A stretch of 64,000 nt of DNA from JANMES01 sp038229715. Its GTDB lineage: Bacteria > Planctomycetota > Phycisphaerae > Tepidisphaerales > Tepidisphaeraceae. Location: contig JBBROD010000001.1 in assembly GCA_038229715.1 (NCBI GenBank), positions 1-64,000 on the forward strand. The letters run 5' to 3'. The notes beneath the pieces were generated by a model. The model saw nothing but the letters and a program-made list of their open reading frames with translations, was not told the DNA's origin and did not search any database. The translations under genes were made by a program, and so were the position numbers. Positions 34,917 to 42,963 of the stretch are shown one piece after another (the first letter of the stretch is position 1; each line of letters starts with the position of its first letter).

Positions 34917-34941
34917 CTAACTGAGACATATGGAGTGAGTT

Positions 34942-35544
34942 ATGGCAGACGCAGGTGAACGCATCGAACAATTCCGCAAAATGGCTGAGGCCGATCCGAC
35001 GAATGAGTTGGGACATTTTTCGCTCGGCCGGGCGCTAATCGACTCCGGCGATGCCGCGTCGGCGGTCGCGCCATTGTCGAAAGTCATCGAGCTCAATCCG
35101 AACATCAGCAAGGCGTATCAACTGCTGGCCAATGCACTTCTGACGCTCGGCCGAAAGGACGAAGCGATCAAGGAGCTGACCGCCGGCGTGAAAAAGGCCG
35201 ACGAGCGCGGCGATGTCCTGCCGCGCAACGAGATGACGAGCAAACTAAAGGAGTTAGGCGCGGCCGTCCCCGAACTCCGCACGTCCGCAGCCCCCGCGGT
35301 GGCCGTCGGCGACGGGCAAGTCCTCTGCAAACGCTGCGGCCAGGTGAGAGCGAAACTAGAGAAACCCCCGTTCCGAAACGCTTTCGGCCAAAAGATTTAC
35401 GAACACACCTGCGCCCCTTGCTGGAAAGAAGCCATCGGCCACGGCACGAAGGTGATCAACGAGTTGCGTCTCCCGTTGGCTGATCCACAGGCTCAGAAGA
35501 TGTGGGATCAGCACATCGTTGAATTCTTGAACCTGGAATCGTAA
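34942..35544 (+). CDS. TPR domain fused to Fe(II)-trafficking-like (YggX) domain
   Basis: Residues 5-90 are TPR helices (NELGHFSLGRALIDSGDAAS, SKAYQLLANALLTLGRKDEA). Residues 126-200 resemble YggX, the small bacterial iron-trafficking protein: KPPFRNAFGQKIYEHTCAPC, then GTKVINELRLPLADPQAQKM matches its INExRLxLxDPxAQ motif. Two CxxC pairs (C129/C132 and C157/C160) could bind a metal, whereas YggX has only one conserved Cys. The combination suggests a protein-binding iron-sulfur or metal-handling factor. Ribosome-binding site GGAG precedes the ATG. Confidence 0.8.
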   Translation: MADAGERIEQFRKMAEADPTNELGHFSLGRALIDSGDAASAVAPLSKVIELNPNISKAYQLLANALLTLGRKDEAIKELTAGVKKADERGDVLPRNEMTSKLKELGAAVPELRTSAAPAVAVGDGQVLCKRCGQVRAKLEKPPFRNAFGQKIYEHTCAPCWKEAIGHGTKVINELRLPLADPQAQKMWDQHIVEFLNLES

Positions 35545-35553
35545 GAATAGATC

Positions 35554-35629
35554 AACCGCGAAGGCGCGAAGACGCGAAGAATGAAAGAATTTAGTCTGCA
35601 GTTCTTCGCTTCTTCGCGTCTTCGCGGTT
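35554..35629. repeat. word-type palindrome, 'CGCGAAG' family
   Basis: AACCGCGAAGGCGCGAAGAC GCGAAG on the left and CTTCTTCGCGTCTTCGCGGTT on the right, separated by about 25 bases. Confidence 0.75.
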
Positions 35630-35691
35630 CATTCTCTTTTGCGGCTCGATTCAATTAAGCCAATCTTTTCCTTGACTGCGCACGAGGGCCG

Positions 35692-35961
35692 TTGGCACAA
35701 TCGTCTCTGATGAAGCAGTGCTTTCACACCATCATCAAGCCCGCGAACGGAAAGTACGTGGGCTGGGTCGAGGAAGTTCCCGGTACGATCACGCACGGCC
35801 AGAATTTGGCAGAGTGTCGTCGGAATTTGAAAGATGCACTTCTGCTAATGGTCGAAACCCGCCGCGACCAGGCACGACGGGCGATGGACTCCAACTGCAT
35901 TGTGGAGTCGATCGTGATCGATGTCGACGAACTCGAACCCACGCCCGCACATCTGGCGTGA
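35692..35961 (+). CDS. HicB-like antitoxin-family protein, orphan
   Basis: The 89-residue product reads FHTIIKPANGKYVGWVEEVPGTITHGQNLAECRRNLKDALLLM, the HicB core (a Tyr-Val-Ala/Gly-x-xPExPGxxxxGxTxxEAxxNLxEA pattern). The start is TTG at 35692 with GAGGG upstream; an ATG at 35710 is an alternative. No HicA-type toxin is adjacent: the short frame following the stop (26 codons) does not look like HicA. It may be an orphan antitoxin or an RNase H-fold regulator. Confidence 0.7.
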   Translation: MAQSSLMKQCFHTIIKPANGKYVGWVEEVPGTITHGQNLAECRRNLKDALLLMVETRRDQARRAMDSNCIVESIVIDVDELEPTPAHLA

Positions 35962-36041
35962 ATGGTCCTCGAACGCATTTTGCTAAACGTCGTACCGGCG
36001 CTGGTAGAGTCTGCGCCTTGGAAATCTCATCCAGCGAATTG

Positions 36042-36118
36042 AATCACGAAGCAACAAAGACACGAAGAAATCAAAGCCATTGCCTTGCATTCCTTCGTGT
36101 CTTCGCTGCTTCGCGGTT
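36042..36118. repeat. word-type palindrome, 'CACGAAG' family
   Basis: AATCACGAAGCAACAAAGAC ACGAAG (36042-36067) and CTTCGTGTCTTCGCTGCTTC GCGGTT (36093-36118) pair with few mismatches. It lies between the HicB-like gene and ilvB, which converge. Confidence 0.75.
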
Positions 36119-36136
36119 AATTCATTCTGGAGAGGC

Positions 36137-37891
36137 TTACGCCAGCGTGCCCAGTTCCATCTCGTGCAGGCCCTTGCCGGACGGGACCATCGGGTAGACG
36201 TGCTCGTTCGGCTCGACGTAATAGTCGACCACGACCGGGCCCTTGTGGGCGAGCATTTCTTTCACCGTCTTTTCGACGTCGCACTTGTGCTCGCAGCGGA
36301 TGCCGCGGATGCCGAACGCTTCGGCCATCATGGCGAAGTTGGGGTTCTTCATCACGGTTTGGCTGTAACGCTTGCCGAAGAACAAGTCCTGCCACTGCTT
36401 GACCATGCCTTGGAAGTCGTTGTTGAGGATGCAGACTTTGACCGGGATGTTGTACTCGGCGATGGTCGCGAGTTCCGGGCAGGTCATCAGGTAGCTGGCG
36501 TCGCCGTCGATGTCGATGACGGTTTTGCCGGGCGCGCCCAATTGAGCGCCCATTGCAGACGGCAGGCCGTAGCCCATCGTGCCCAAGCCGCCGGAGGTGA
36601 TCATCGTGCGCGGGGCGCGCCAGCGGATGAACTGGGCGGCCCACATCTGGTGCTGGCCGACGCCGGTGCTGAAGATGGCTTCGCCTTTGCACTGCTTGTT
36701 GATTTCTTCCAGCACGTACTGCGGCTTGGCGTTCTTGCTGTCGTCCAAATACTTGAACGGGTAGCGGGCCTTCCAGGCGTTGATCTTCTCAAACCATTCC
36801 TTGCGCGGGCTGTGCTCGATGTACTGCAGCATCGCTTCAAGACTGGCCTTGGCGTCGCCGACGACGGGAACGTCAACGTCCACCGTTTTGCTGATGCTGC
36901 TCGGGTCGATGTCGATGTGGATGATCTTCGCGTGCGGGGCGAAGGTGGCTAAGTTGCCGGTCACGCGGTCGTCAAAACGGGCGCCGACGCTGATCAGGCA
37001 GTCCGATTCCTGGACGGCGTAGTTGGCGTAAGCACTTCCGTGCATGCCCAGCATGTGGAGCGACTTGGGGTCGTGCTCATCGAACGCGCCCAAGCCCAGC
37101 AAGGTAGTTGTGACGGGGATATTCCCCTTATCGGCCACCTTGCGCACAGCCTGCCACGCGCCGCTGATGATCGCGCCACCGCCGACGTACAGCACCGGGC
37201 GTTGGGCTTTGTTGATCATCTCGGCTGCGTCCATCACCTGCTTCTGGCTTCCGCCGGAGATGCTGGTCTTGGAGCGCTTGAGAATGTGCTCACGCGGCGT
37301 GTCGTCGACTTCCTCCGGACATGGCGTGACCTGAACGTCTTTAGGCAAATCGATCAGCACCGGGCCTGGCCGGCCGGTGGTGGCGACCATGAAGGCTTCG
37401 TTCACCACCCGCGGCAGTTCGCGCACGTCTTTGATCAGGTAATTCCACTTGGTACACGGGCGGGTGATGCCCGTCACGTCGGCTTCCTGGAACGCATCGT
37501 TACCGATCGACTTCGTCGCCACCTGACCAGCGAAGACGACCATGGGGATCGAGTCCATCTGGGCGGTCGCGATCGGGGTGACGGTGTTGGTCGCGCCCGG
37601 GCCGCTGGTGACGATGCACACGCCCGGCTTGCCGGTCACGCGGGCGTAGCCGTCCGCGCAATGGCCGGAGGATTGTTCATGGCGATTGAGAATGAACTTG
37701 GCCGGCGTGCGGTAGAGTTGGTCGAACATCGGCAGGATGGCCCCGCCCGGATAGCCGAACATGGTGTCCACCTGGTGCGGGCCGATCAGCATCTCGTGTA
37801 GGATCTGGGCACCGGTCTTACCCTTGTACTTGGGCTTGGACGCCGAGGCGGAAGAGGCGGCTTTGGGCAAATCAGTATCAATCGTCGACAT
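36137..37891 (-). CDS. ilvB: acetolactate synthase, large subunit
   Basis: IlvB makes 2-acetolactate from pyruvate at the head of valine, leucine and isoleucine synthesis, using thiamine diphosphate. The 584-residue protein has FGYPGGAILPMFDQL, the catalytic region HEQSSGHCADGYARVTGKPG, GPGATNTVTPIATAQMDSIP, and the ThDP fold GDASYLMTCPELATIAEYN with ILNNDFQGMV. Length is typical (about 570-590). The regulatory small subunit ilvN is not next to it. Its leader contains a candidate valine attenuator (37965-38094). Confidence 0.95.
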   Translation of the reverse strand: MSTIDTDLPKAASSASASKPKYKGKTGAQILHEMLIGPHQVDTMFGYPGGAILPMFDQLYRTPAKFILNRHEQSSGHCADGYARVTGKPGVCIVTSGPGATNTVTPIATAQMDSIPMVVFAGQVATKSIGNDAFQEADVTGITRPCTKWNYLIKDVRELPRVVNEAFMVATTGRPGPVLIDLPKDVQVTPCPEEVDDTPREHILKRSKTSISGGSQKQVMDAAEMINKAQRPVLYVGGGAIISGAWQAVRKVADKGNIPVTTTLLGLGAFDEHDPKSLHMLGMHGSAYANYAVQESDCLISVGARFDDRVTGNLATFAPHAKIIHIDIDPSSISKTVDVDVPVVGDAKASLEAMLQYIEHSPRKEWFEKINAWKARYPFKYLDDSKNAKPQYVLEEINKQCKGEAIFSTGVGQHQMWAAQFIRWRAPRTMITSGGLGTMGYGLPSAMGAQLGAPGKTVIDIDGDASYLMTCPELATIAEYNIPVKVCILNNDFQGMVKQWQDLFFGKRYSQTVMKNPNFAMMAEAFGIRGIRCEHKCDVEKTVKEMLAHKGPVVVDYYVEPNEHVYPMVPSGKGLHEMELGTLA

Positions 37892-37964
37892 AATTAGTCT
37901 TTCTTAAATGAAGGGGAGGAATGTACCTGCAGACTCCCATAGCTTCAATGATATTCGTGTTTTA

Positions 37965-38055
37965 CGGCAAAAAACGGGCCAGAAACCCCGCACCGGCGGG
38001 GCGATGGAGTGGGTCGGTCGCGGGGTTCAGCGTGTGAAAACCCGTCGTGGCCGAC
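37965..38055 (-). promoter_or_regulatory. candidate ilvB transcription attenuator
   Basis: On the minus strand, after a short leader ORF, GGTCGG can pair with CCGACC; the following AACCCCGC can pair with GCGGGGTT; and CCCCGC-CGGT-GCGGGG forms a terminator-like hairpin with TTTCTGGCCCGTTTTTT downstream. The second and third pairings exclude each other, as in leader-peptide attenuators. Confidence 0.5.
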
Positions 38056-38094
38056 CTATCGTACGACGACCGTAAGTCGACGAGAGGAGGTCAT
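38056..38094 (-). CDS. candidate ilvB leader peptide (Val-rich)
   Basis: A 12-codon frame reads MTSSRRLTVVVR and ends at TAG. AGGTG lies five bases before its ATG. Three consecutive Val codons (GTC GTC GTA) preceded by CTT (Leu) are what an ilv leader peptide needs for valine sensing. A ribosome stalled there would cover the GGTCGG segment just downstream. The frame is short, so chance is possible. Confidence 0.45.
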   Translation of the reverse strand: MTSSRRLTVVVR

Positions 38095-38135
38095 GAAAAC
38101 ACCTAAGTTCTACGTTACCAGCGGGTTACCGGCCG

Positions 38136-38666
38136 CTAGTGCGATCCGGTCCCGGTCGGTTGCAGCGGGGATGGGCTTGCCATCGCCATCGCGGCAGGGG
38201 CATCGTAGAAGTCAAAGTCCTCGCCGTCAAGATTCGGAGGCACATAGCCGGGCTGCTTGGATTTCTCGACCTCGTCCATATACGCATCGATCACTGATCG
38301 CTCGAAGAGCGTGCGGCAGTGGGCGTTGATCGGGTGAGCGATGTCCGCGTGCAGCTTAAACCGCCCGCCGGGCCCGGCGTGATGCCCGGCGTGGTGCCCA
38401 TTGTGGATATGCCGCTCAGCCCGGTGTTCGTCCAACCGACCGCCGCATTGGTTGCAGAACCTCGCCCGGAGGTGGTTCTTTTCGCTGCAGCGAGAGCATC
38501 GGTCGGTGAGTTTGCGGGACGGCATGGCCAGGAAAAGCCCGCCGGGGCCGTCGATCAGTTTAACGTCGCGGACGACGAAGGTCTGATCGAACGTGAGCGA
38601 GCAAAACGCCTTAAGCCGGCCCTGCCGCAGATCGGACAGGTTGATGCGAATTTCTGTCAGTTGCAT
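38136..38666 (-). CDS. spoVG: SpoVG-like protein with inserted zinc ribbon
   Basis: SpoVG is a small nucleic-acid-binding regulator (usually 85-100 residues). Here 176 residues read MQLTEIRINLSDLRQGRLKA, FVVRDVKLIDGPGGLFLAMP and, after a break, DIAHPINAHCRTLFERSVID, the SpoVG fold. Between MPSRK (residue 51) and the DIAHPIN segment lies an extra 55 residues with two CxxC pairs (C57, C60, C71, C74) and a His/Gly-rich stretch, a likely zinc ribbon. The C-terminal tail is Ala/Pro-rich. Start ATG 38666 follows GGGGAA. It is in the same direction as ilvB, separated by the leader region. Confidence 0.8.
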   Translation of the reverse strand: MQLTEIRINLSDLRQGRLKAFCSLTFDQTFVVRDVKLIDGPGGLFLAMPSRKLTDRCSRCSEKNHLRARFCNQCGGRLDEHRAERHIHNGHHAGHHAGPGGRFKLHADIAHPINAHCRTLFERSVIDAYMDEVEKSKQPGYVPPNLDGEDFDFYDAPAAMAMASPSPLQPTGTGSH

Positions 38667-38775
38667 AACTATTCCCCGAAGCAAAAGAAGTGAAACTGAT
38701 CCACCCGCGTTGGGCGGGCCGGGCAACCTTGCGGATGCCCACACTACACGCTTTTTCTGAACCGCAGACGTGTTT

Positions 38776-38912
38776 GAAAACCCGAATGACAAAACCCGAA
38801 ATCCGAATCAATGACGAAACCCGAATGACGAAAGTGCGAAGCGATCATTTTTCGTCATTCGGGTTTCGTCATTCGTCATTCATTCGGATTTCGAGTTTCG
38901 TCATTCGGACTT
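38776..38912. repeat. word-type palindrome, 'CCGAATGACGAAA' family
   Basis: Repeats of AACCCGAATGAC and GACGAAACCCGAATGACG on the left are answered by CGTCATTCGGGTTTCGTCAT and TTTCGAGTTTCGTCATTCGG on the right. It overlaps the last codons of ispE. Confidence 0.75.
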
Positions 38913-39832
38913 CCATTCGGACTTCCATTCCGACTTCCAGGTAACTGCTCGTTCCGCAGACCATCCGTTTTCGGTGCAAGGCGTACGGACAAAGCACGGA
39001 TCCCGGTATTTCGTTGCACCAAATCCGCCAGCCCGTCGCCGGCGGCTTGGTCCTCGGCCAGCAGGAAGAGGCTGCTGCCGCTTCCGCTCATGCGGACGAT
39101 TTGCTTGCTGTCGCGCTCGATTCGGTCGCGTAAAGCAGCCAAGTTCGGCTGCAACGTGAAGGCCGCCGGTTCCAAGTCGTTTACCAGCTTTTCGCTCAGT
39201 CCACGGGCGTCGAGCGATGCCCATGCGGCAAAATCGGGCGCGTCGTTCACACTTGCATCGTTCCCAAGATCCATCGAGTCGAACTGCCGATAGCAATCCG
39301 CCGTCGAAACGTGCATCGGAGGCAACACCAGCACCGCCCAGCGAACCGCCGGCGGAGCCAGTGGCCTGACGAGTTCTCCACGGCCCAGCAGTACGGCGCT
39401 GGGGCTTTGGAAGAAAAACGGCACGTCGCTCCCGATCGTTGCACCCACTTTCATCAACTGATCCACGGCCCAGCTGGACTTTTGAAGCTGGTCGAGAGCG
39501 ACGAGCATAGTCGCCGCATCACTGCTCCCTCCGCCGAGCCCACTGCCGTGAGGAATGGACTTCAGTAGCGCCACCGAGCACCCGAGTTGCTCCAGCGTCG
39601 AGCCTGTTTCACCCACATACGCCCGTGCGGCTTTTGCCACCAGATTGCGATCGTCCACGGGAATCGTCGGCTCATCGCAGCGCAACGAAAACCCCGACAC
39701 TTCGCGCTTAATCACGAGTCTGTCAAAGAGCCCAACGGTTACCAGCCACGAACAGAGCGAATGGAAACCATCGTTGCGCCGTTTTCCGACGCGGAGATGC
39801 AAATTGATTTTCGCAGGGGCGAGCCAACGCAT
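38876..39832 (-). CDS. ispE: 4-diphosphocytidyl-2-C-methyl-D-erythritol kinase
   Basis: IspE phosphorylates CDP-methylerythritol in the MEP isoprenoid pathway. The protein has the GHMP start WLAPAKINLHLRVGKRRNDG, the ATP loop SIPHGSGLGGGSSDAATML with GSDVPFF, and MSGSGSSLFLL near the end. I start it at ATG 39832 (318 residues). The last 19 residues (SRNGSPNGSPNDETRNPNE) come from repeated DNA (TTCGGACTTCCA-type words), so the natural C-terminus has probably been extended by the palindrome that ends the gene. Confidence 0.92.
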   Translation of the reverse strand: MRWLAPAKINLHLRVGKRRNDGFHSLCSWLVTVGLFDRLVIKREVSGFSLRCDEPTIPVDDRNLVAKAARAYVGETGSTLEQLGCSVALLKSIPHGSGLGGGSSDAATMLVALDQLQKSSWAVDQLMKVGATIGSDVPFFFQSPSAVLLGRGELVRPLAPPAVRWAVLVLPPMHVSTADCYRQFDSMDLGNDASVNDAPDFAAWASLDARGLSEKLVNDLEPAAFTLQPNLAALRDRIERDSKQIVRMSGSGSSLFLLAEDQAAGDGLADLVQRNTGIRALSVRLAPKTDGLRNEQLPGSRNGSPNGSPNDETRNPNE

Positions 39833-40019
39833 GACGTGTTTTGTACTCGCCCGACTAACGCTTTGCGATACTTCTTCAGACGTGCTGTACGACACAGTCA
39901 AAATACAATGTGTCCGATAAACGTCAACAAAAATCGGTGTAAGTGACACCCCGGACGAATCGAACGACAAATCGTCATTCTTGACGTCTGTGCGTCAATC
40001 TCAACAATCACGGTCAGAC

Positions 40020-40598
40020 ATGAGCAAAACGATCAATCACCCGGCGCTGGCGCCTCTAAAAGCCAACTTTCCAGACGTGCAGTTCTTTGTCGCTGAATTC
40101 CGCGACATGGTGACGGTGGTCGTCCCGCGCGAGCACATCTTGAAGGTCTGCCGTTACCTACGCGATGAGCCGAGCCTTCGCTACGACATGCTGGCGGAAC
40201 TCAACGGGGTGGATTACCTCAACTACCCCGGCACGAAGCATCGGTTCGGCGTGAATTACGGGCTGACCAGCATCCCCAACAACAACCGGCTGTGGCTAAA
40301 GGTCTTCCTCGACCCCAACCACGACACCGCCCCCGGAACGGGCCTGCGGGATGAAGAGCAGACTGAAAAGGGAGACCCGGGCCTAAAGGTCGACAGCGTC
40401 TGCGACGCTTGGCCGGGCGCGGAATGGATGGAACGCGAAGTTTACGACATGCTGGGCATTATCTTCGTCGGCCATCCTGACCTACGCCGAATCATGACGT
40501 GGAACGGCTACGGCAGTTTCCCACTCCGCAAGGACTATCCGGTCCGCGGCGTCGGCGAGCGCGAGAAGTTTAAGATCGTGACCCGAGAATCAGTCTGA
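40020..40598 (+). CDS. nuoC: NADH-quinone oxidoreductase subunit C
   Basis: NuoC belongs to the peripheral arm of complex I. The 192-residue protein has CRYLRDEPSLRYDMLAELNG, RFGVNYGLTSIPNNNRLWLK and WPGAEWMEREVYDMLGIIF, then GHPDLRRIMTWNGYGSFPLR, which together are the 30-kDa subunit signature. The start ATG is at 40020; an upstream ATG at 39981 adds 13 residues. No other nuo genes lie in this window, so the complex I genes are not clustered here. Confidence 0.93.
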   Translation: MSKTINHPALAPLKANFPDVQFFVAEFRDMVTVVVPREHILKVCRYLRDEPSLRYDMLAELNGVDYLNYPGTKHRFGVNYGLTSIPNNNRLWLKVFLDPNHDTAPGTGLRDEEQTEKGDPGLKVDSVCDAWPGAEWMEREVYDMLGIIFVGHPDLRRIMTWNGYGSFPLRKDYPVRGVGEREKFKIVTRESV

Positions 40599-40599
40599 T

Positions 40600-40677
40600 T
40601 TTTAGCCGCAGATGAACGCAGATGACAGAGTATCAACTCTCTTATCTGCGTTCATCTGCGTTCATCTGCGGCTAAAA
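40600..40677. repeat. word-type palindrome, 'CAGATGAACG' family
   Basis: TTTTAGCCGCAGATGAACGC AGAT (40600-40623) and its perfect complement (40654-40677). It starts one base after the nuoC stop and ends just before the PTS gene, which converges, so it could act as a shared terminator. Confidence 0.85.
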
Positions 40678-40681
40678 AATC

Positions 40682-41143
40682 TTACAGCGCATTTTCCTGC
40701 TGCACGATGATATCGAAAATTTCCTGCGAGGTCTTGGCCGTCGCCAGGGCTTGGCGGAACTTGTCCATCGTCATCAGCCGGCTGATGCGGGCCAGCGCGT
40801 GGATGTGCGGGCCAGTCTTGTCCGGCGGGCTGGCGAGCAGCCAGATCAAGTTAACCGGGCGGCCGTCAATCGCCTGGAAATCGATCGGCGTACCAGGCCT
40901 GCCGATCGCCATCACCAGGTGGTCGACGCCCGGGCACTTCCCGTGCGGGATCGCCAGGCCGTTGCCGATTCCCGTGGTGCGCGTGGATTCTCGGTCGAGT
41001 ACGGAGTCCAGCACCTTTTTGGCATCGGTGACTTCCCCGTTGTCTTTCAGCAGATTCACCAGTTCCCCGATCGCTTCCGCCTTCACGGTTGAGACGAGCG
41101 GTACTTTGATGTTCGTTGGCTTCAGTATGTCAGTCAAACGCAT
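40682..41143 (-). CDS. PTS EIIA (nitrogen-type) protein
   Basis: The 153-residue protein has the EIIA-Ntr/fructose fold: DNGEVTDAKKVLDSVLDREST, GIGNGLAIPHGKCPGVDHLV with the phospho-accepting His, and LASPPDKTGPHIHALARISRLM. Such proteins usually act in signalling rather than sugar uptake. No EIIB or EIIC gene is adjacent. Confidence 0.9.
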   Translation of the reverse strand: MRLTDILKPTNIKVPLVSTVKAEAIGELVNLLKDNGEVTDAKKVLDSVLDRESTRTTGIGNGLAIPHGKCPGVDHLVMAIGRPGTPIDFQAIDGRPVNLIWLLASPPDKTGPHIHALARISRLMTMDKFRQALATAKTSQEIFDIIVQQENAL

Positions 41144-41227
41144 GCGCCCACGCTCCGATACAAGTTCGTTGGCCGGTTCAAGTTGAAGGGGACAATGTTA
41201 ACCAACCTCGCCATCGCGATCAAACGG

Positions 41228-42004
41228 TCAGGACGGTGTTTTCACCTTCGGCCGGACTTCCGGCTTTTGAGGTAAAAAGCCGATTGCGAAGCAAATCGCC
41301 ATGACGCTCCAAAAGATCCAGAAGGTAACCGATGAGGTTGAATGAAAATCCAGCCGGTGCCGGTGTGGATCGGCATTGAACCACCAATCGAGCAGCAGTT
41401 TTGCGCCGATCACCATCACCAGCAGATAGGCGGCGGTTTCGAATCGCGGAAATTTTTCAAGCAGCCGGATAAAGAGCACCGCCGCCACGCGCATCAGCGC
41501 CACGCCGATCATCCCGCCGGTGATGACGACCCAAAGCTTCGGGTGCAGCGATCCGATTTCAGTCCCCTCCGGCTGAGGTCCGACCAGCGCGATCGCCGCC
41601 AGGATTGAATCAACCGCGAACGCCATGTCCGTCAGTTCGATCGCCAGCACGACGGACCAGAAATCGCGAGTGGTGGTCCGCAGCGGTTTGGCCAGGTCGG
41701 CGGCCTCGTCTTCAACCTCGCGGCGCAGAAAAAAGTGCTTGAGCGACACCCACAACAGGTACCCGCCGCCCAGGACTTTCACGATCCGCCAACGGAGTAG
41801 GTATTGAGCGAGCGCGATCGCGATCAGCCGAAATACGAACGCACCGATCAGCCCGTACGTCAGCGCTTTGGACTGCTTCTCGCGGTCCAGCCGCTTGGCG
41901 AGCAGCCCCAGCACCAGGGCATTATCGATCGACAGTACGCCTTCCAGCACCACCAGAAGCCCGATGACGGCGATGTCGTTGGTTGTGAAGGTTTGGCCGA
42001 GCAT
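41228..42004 (-). CDS. TerC-family integral membrane protein
   Basis: The 258-residue protein has about seven transmembrane segments (AVIGLLVVLEGVLSIDNALV, GLIGAFVFRLIAIALAQYLL, WSVVLAIELTDMAFAVDSIL, YLLVMVIGAKLLLDWWF and others). The paired motifs EGVLSIDNA and ELTDMAFAVDS carry the acidic residues characteristic of TerC metal exporters (Mn/Ca) in the membrane. Substrate inferred from the family. Confidence 0.9.
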   Translation of the reverse strand: MLGQTFTTNDIAVIGLLVVLEGVLSIDNALVLGLLAKRLDREKQSKALTYGLIGAFVFRLIAIALAQYLLRWRIVKVLGGGYLLWVSLKHFFLRREVEDEAADLAKPLRTTTRDFWSVVLAIELTDMAFAVDSILAAIALVGPQPEGTEIGSLHPKLWVVITGGMIGVALMRVAAVLFIRLLEKFPRFETAAYLLVMVIGAKLLLDWWFNADPHRHRLDFHSTSSVTFWIFWSVMAICFAIGFLPQKPEVRPKVKTPS

Positions 42005-42109
42005 GGTGGAGAAGAATAGGTTGTTCGTTACGGGTTGTCAGTGGTGAGAAGTAAATAATATCCGGCAACTAGTGCAGTGAGCATTTCGATAGAGTGCGGT
42101 TTCTGGAAT

Positions 42110-42192
42110 CGTCATCCTGAGGTACTCCGAAGGATCTCGGATTGCGAACGGCTCTCGACGTTCGAGATCCTTCGGAGTACCTCAGGATGACG
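42110..42192. repeat. GTCATCCTGAG-type hairpin
   Basis: Perfect 30-bp arms at 42110-42139 and 42163-42192 (CGTCATCCTGAGGTACTCCG AAGGATCTCG and complement). The flanks on both sides also match the copy at 51027-51107, in the same orientation, so the repeat unit is about 145 bp. Confidence 0.85.
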
Positions 42193-42265
42193 ACACACGG
42201 TCGCTAACATACTACGACAAAAGGCGCGTTGCTCTAACAACCATTCTGTGGCAACTTACGCCGGT

Positions 42266-42895
42266 TCAGGTTCCGAAAATGCGATCGCCCGCGTCGCCCA
42301 GGCCGGGCAGGATGTAGCCCTTTTCGTTCAGGCAACGATCGACTGCGGCGCAGTAGATCGAAATATCAGGATGGGCCGCCTTCATCGCCGCGATGCCTTC
42401 GGGGGCGGCCACGAGGCAGACGAACTTGAGGTTTTTCACGCCAGCTTCTTTGACCACCGAAATCGCCGCCGCTCCGCTGCCGCCGGTGGCGAGCATCGGG
42501 TCGATCAGCAGCACTTCGGTCTCGGCGATGTCCGGCGGAAGCCGCTTGAAATACGTGACCGGCTGTAGCGTCTTCTCATCGCGATATACGCCCAAGTGCC
42601 CCAGCCGGGCGTCGGGCAACATGCGGAGCATGCCGTCGCTCATCCCCAGGCCCGCACGCAGGATCGGGATCAGCGTCACCTTCCGCGCCAGCACGTGTCC
42701 GGTCATGTCTTCCAACGGCGTATGCACCGTCTTCGGCATCGTCGGCCAATCGCGCGTGACTTCGTACACCATCAACGAGCCGATCTCGTTCAATAGCGCC
42801 CGGAACTTGCGATGATCGGTGGATTTTTCGCGAAGTTCCGCGAGCTTCGTTTGAATGACGGGATGATCGAAGACGAAGACGTTTTCTAATGACAT
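42266..42895 (-). CDS. upp: uracil phosphoribosyltransferase
   Basis: Upp salvages uracil to UMP with PRPP. The 209-residue protein has the complete pattern: VFVFDHPVIQTKLAELREK, LIPILRAGLGMSDGMLRMLP, the PRPP loop LLIDPMLATGGSGAAAIS and ICCAA..LNEKGYILPGLGDAGDR-type C-terminus. Length is typical. Two small hairpins lie just upstream (42899-42960). Confidence 0.97.
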   Translation of the reverse strand: MSLENVFVFDHPVIQTKLAELREKSTDHRKFRALLNEIGSLMVYEVTRDWPTMPKTVHTPLEDMTGHVLARKVTLIPILRAGLGMSDGMLRMLPDARLGHLGVYRDEKTLQPVTYFKRLPPDIAETEVLLIDPMLATGGSGAAAISVVKEAGVKNLKFVCLVAAPEGIAAMKAAHPDISIYCAAVDRCLNEKGYILPGLGDAGDRIFGT

Positions 42896-42898
42896 GAT

Positions 42899-42960
42899 GT
42901 CGCACGGGCTACCAGCCCGTGTCCAGGCACATTGGCATGGGCGGGTAGCCCATGCGACGA
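42899..42960. repeat. paired small hairpins upstream of upp
   Basis: CACGGGCT-ACC-AGCCCGTG and CATGGGC-GGGTA-GCCCATG form two hairpins that are also related to each other as an imperfect inverted repeat. They lie between the leuD stop (42964) and the upp start. Confidence 0.6.
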
Positions 42961-42963
42961 GAA

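Noticed and set aside
38009..38329. 106-codon plus-strand frame with GAGGAGGTC before an internal ATG at 38093
   Set aside because: The apparent ribosome-binding site is attractive, but the product becomes Arg/Ser-rich where it runs antisense to spoVG, so I regard it as chance; the minus strand leader peptide fits the context better.
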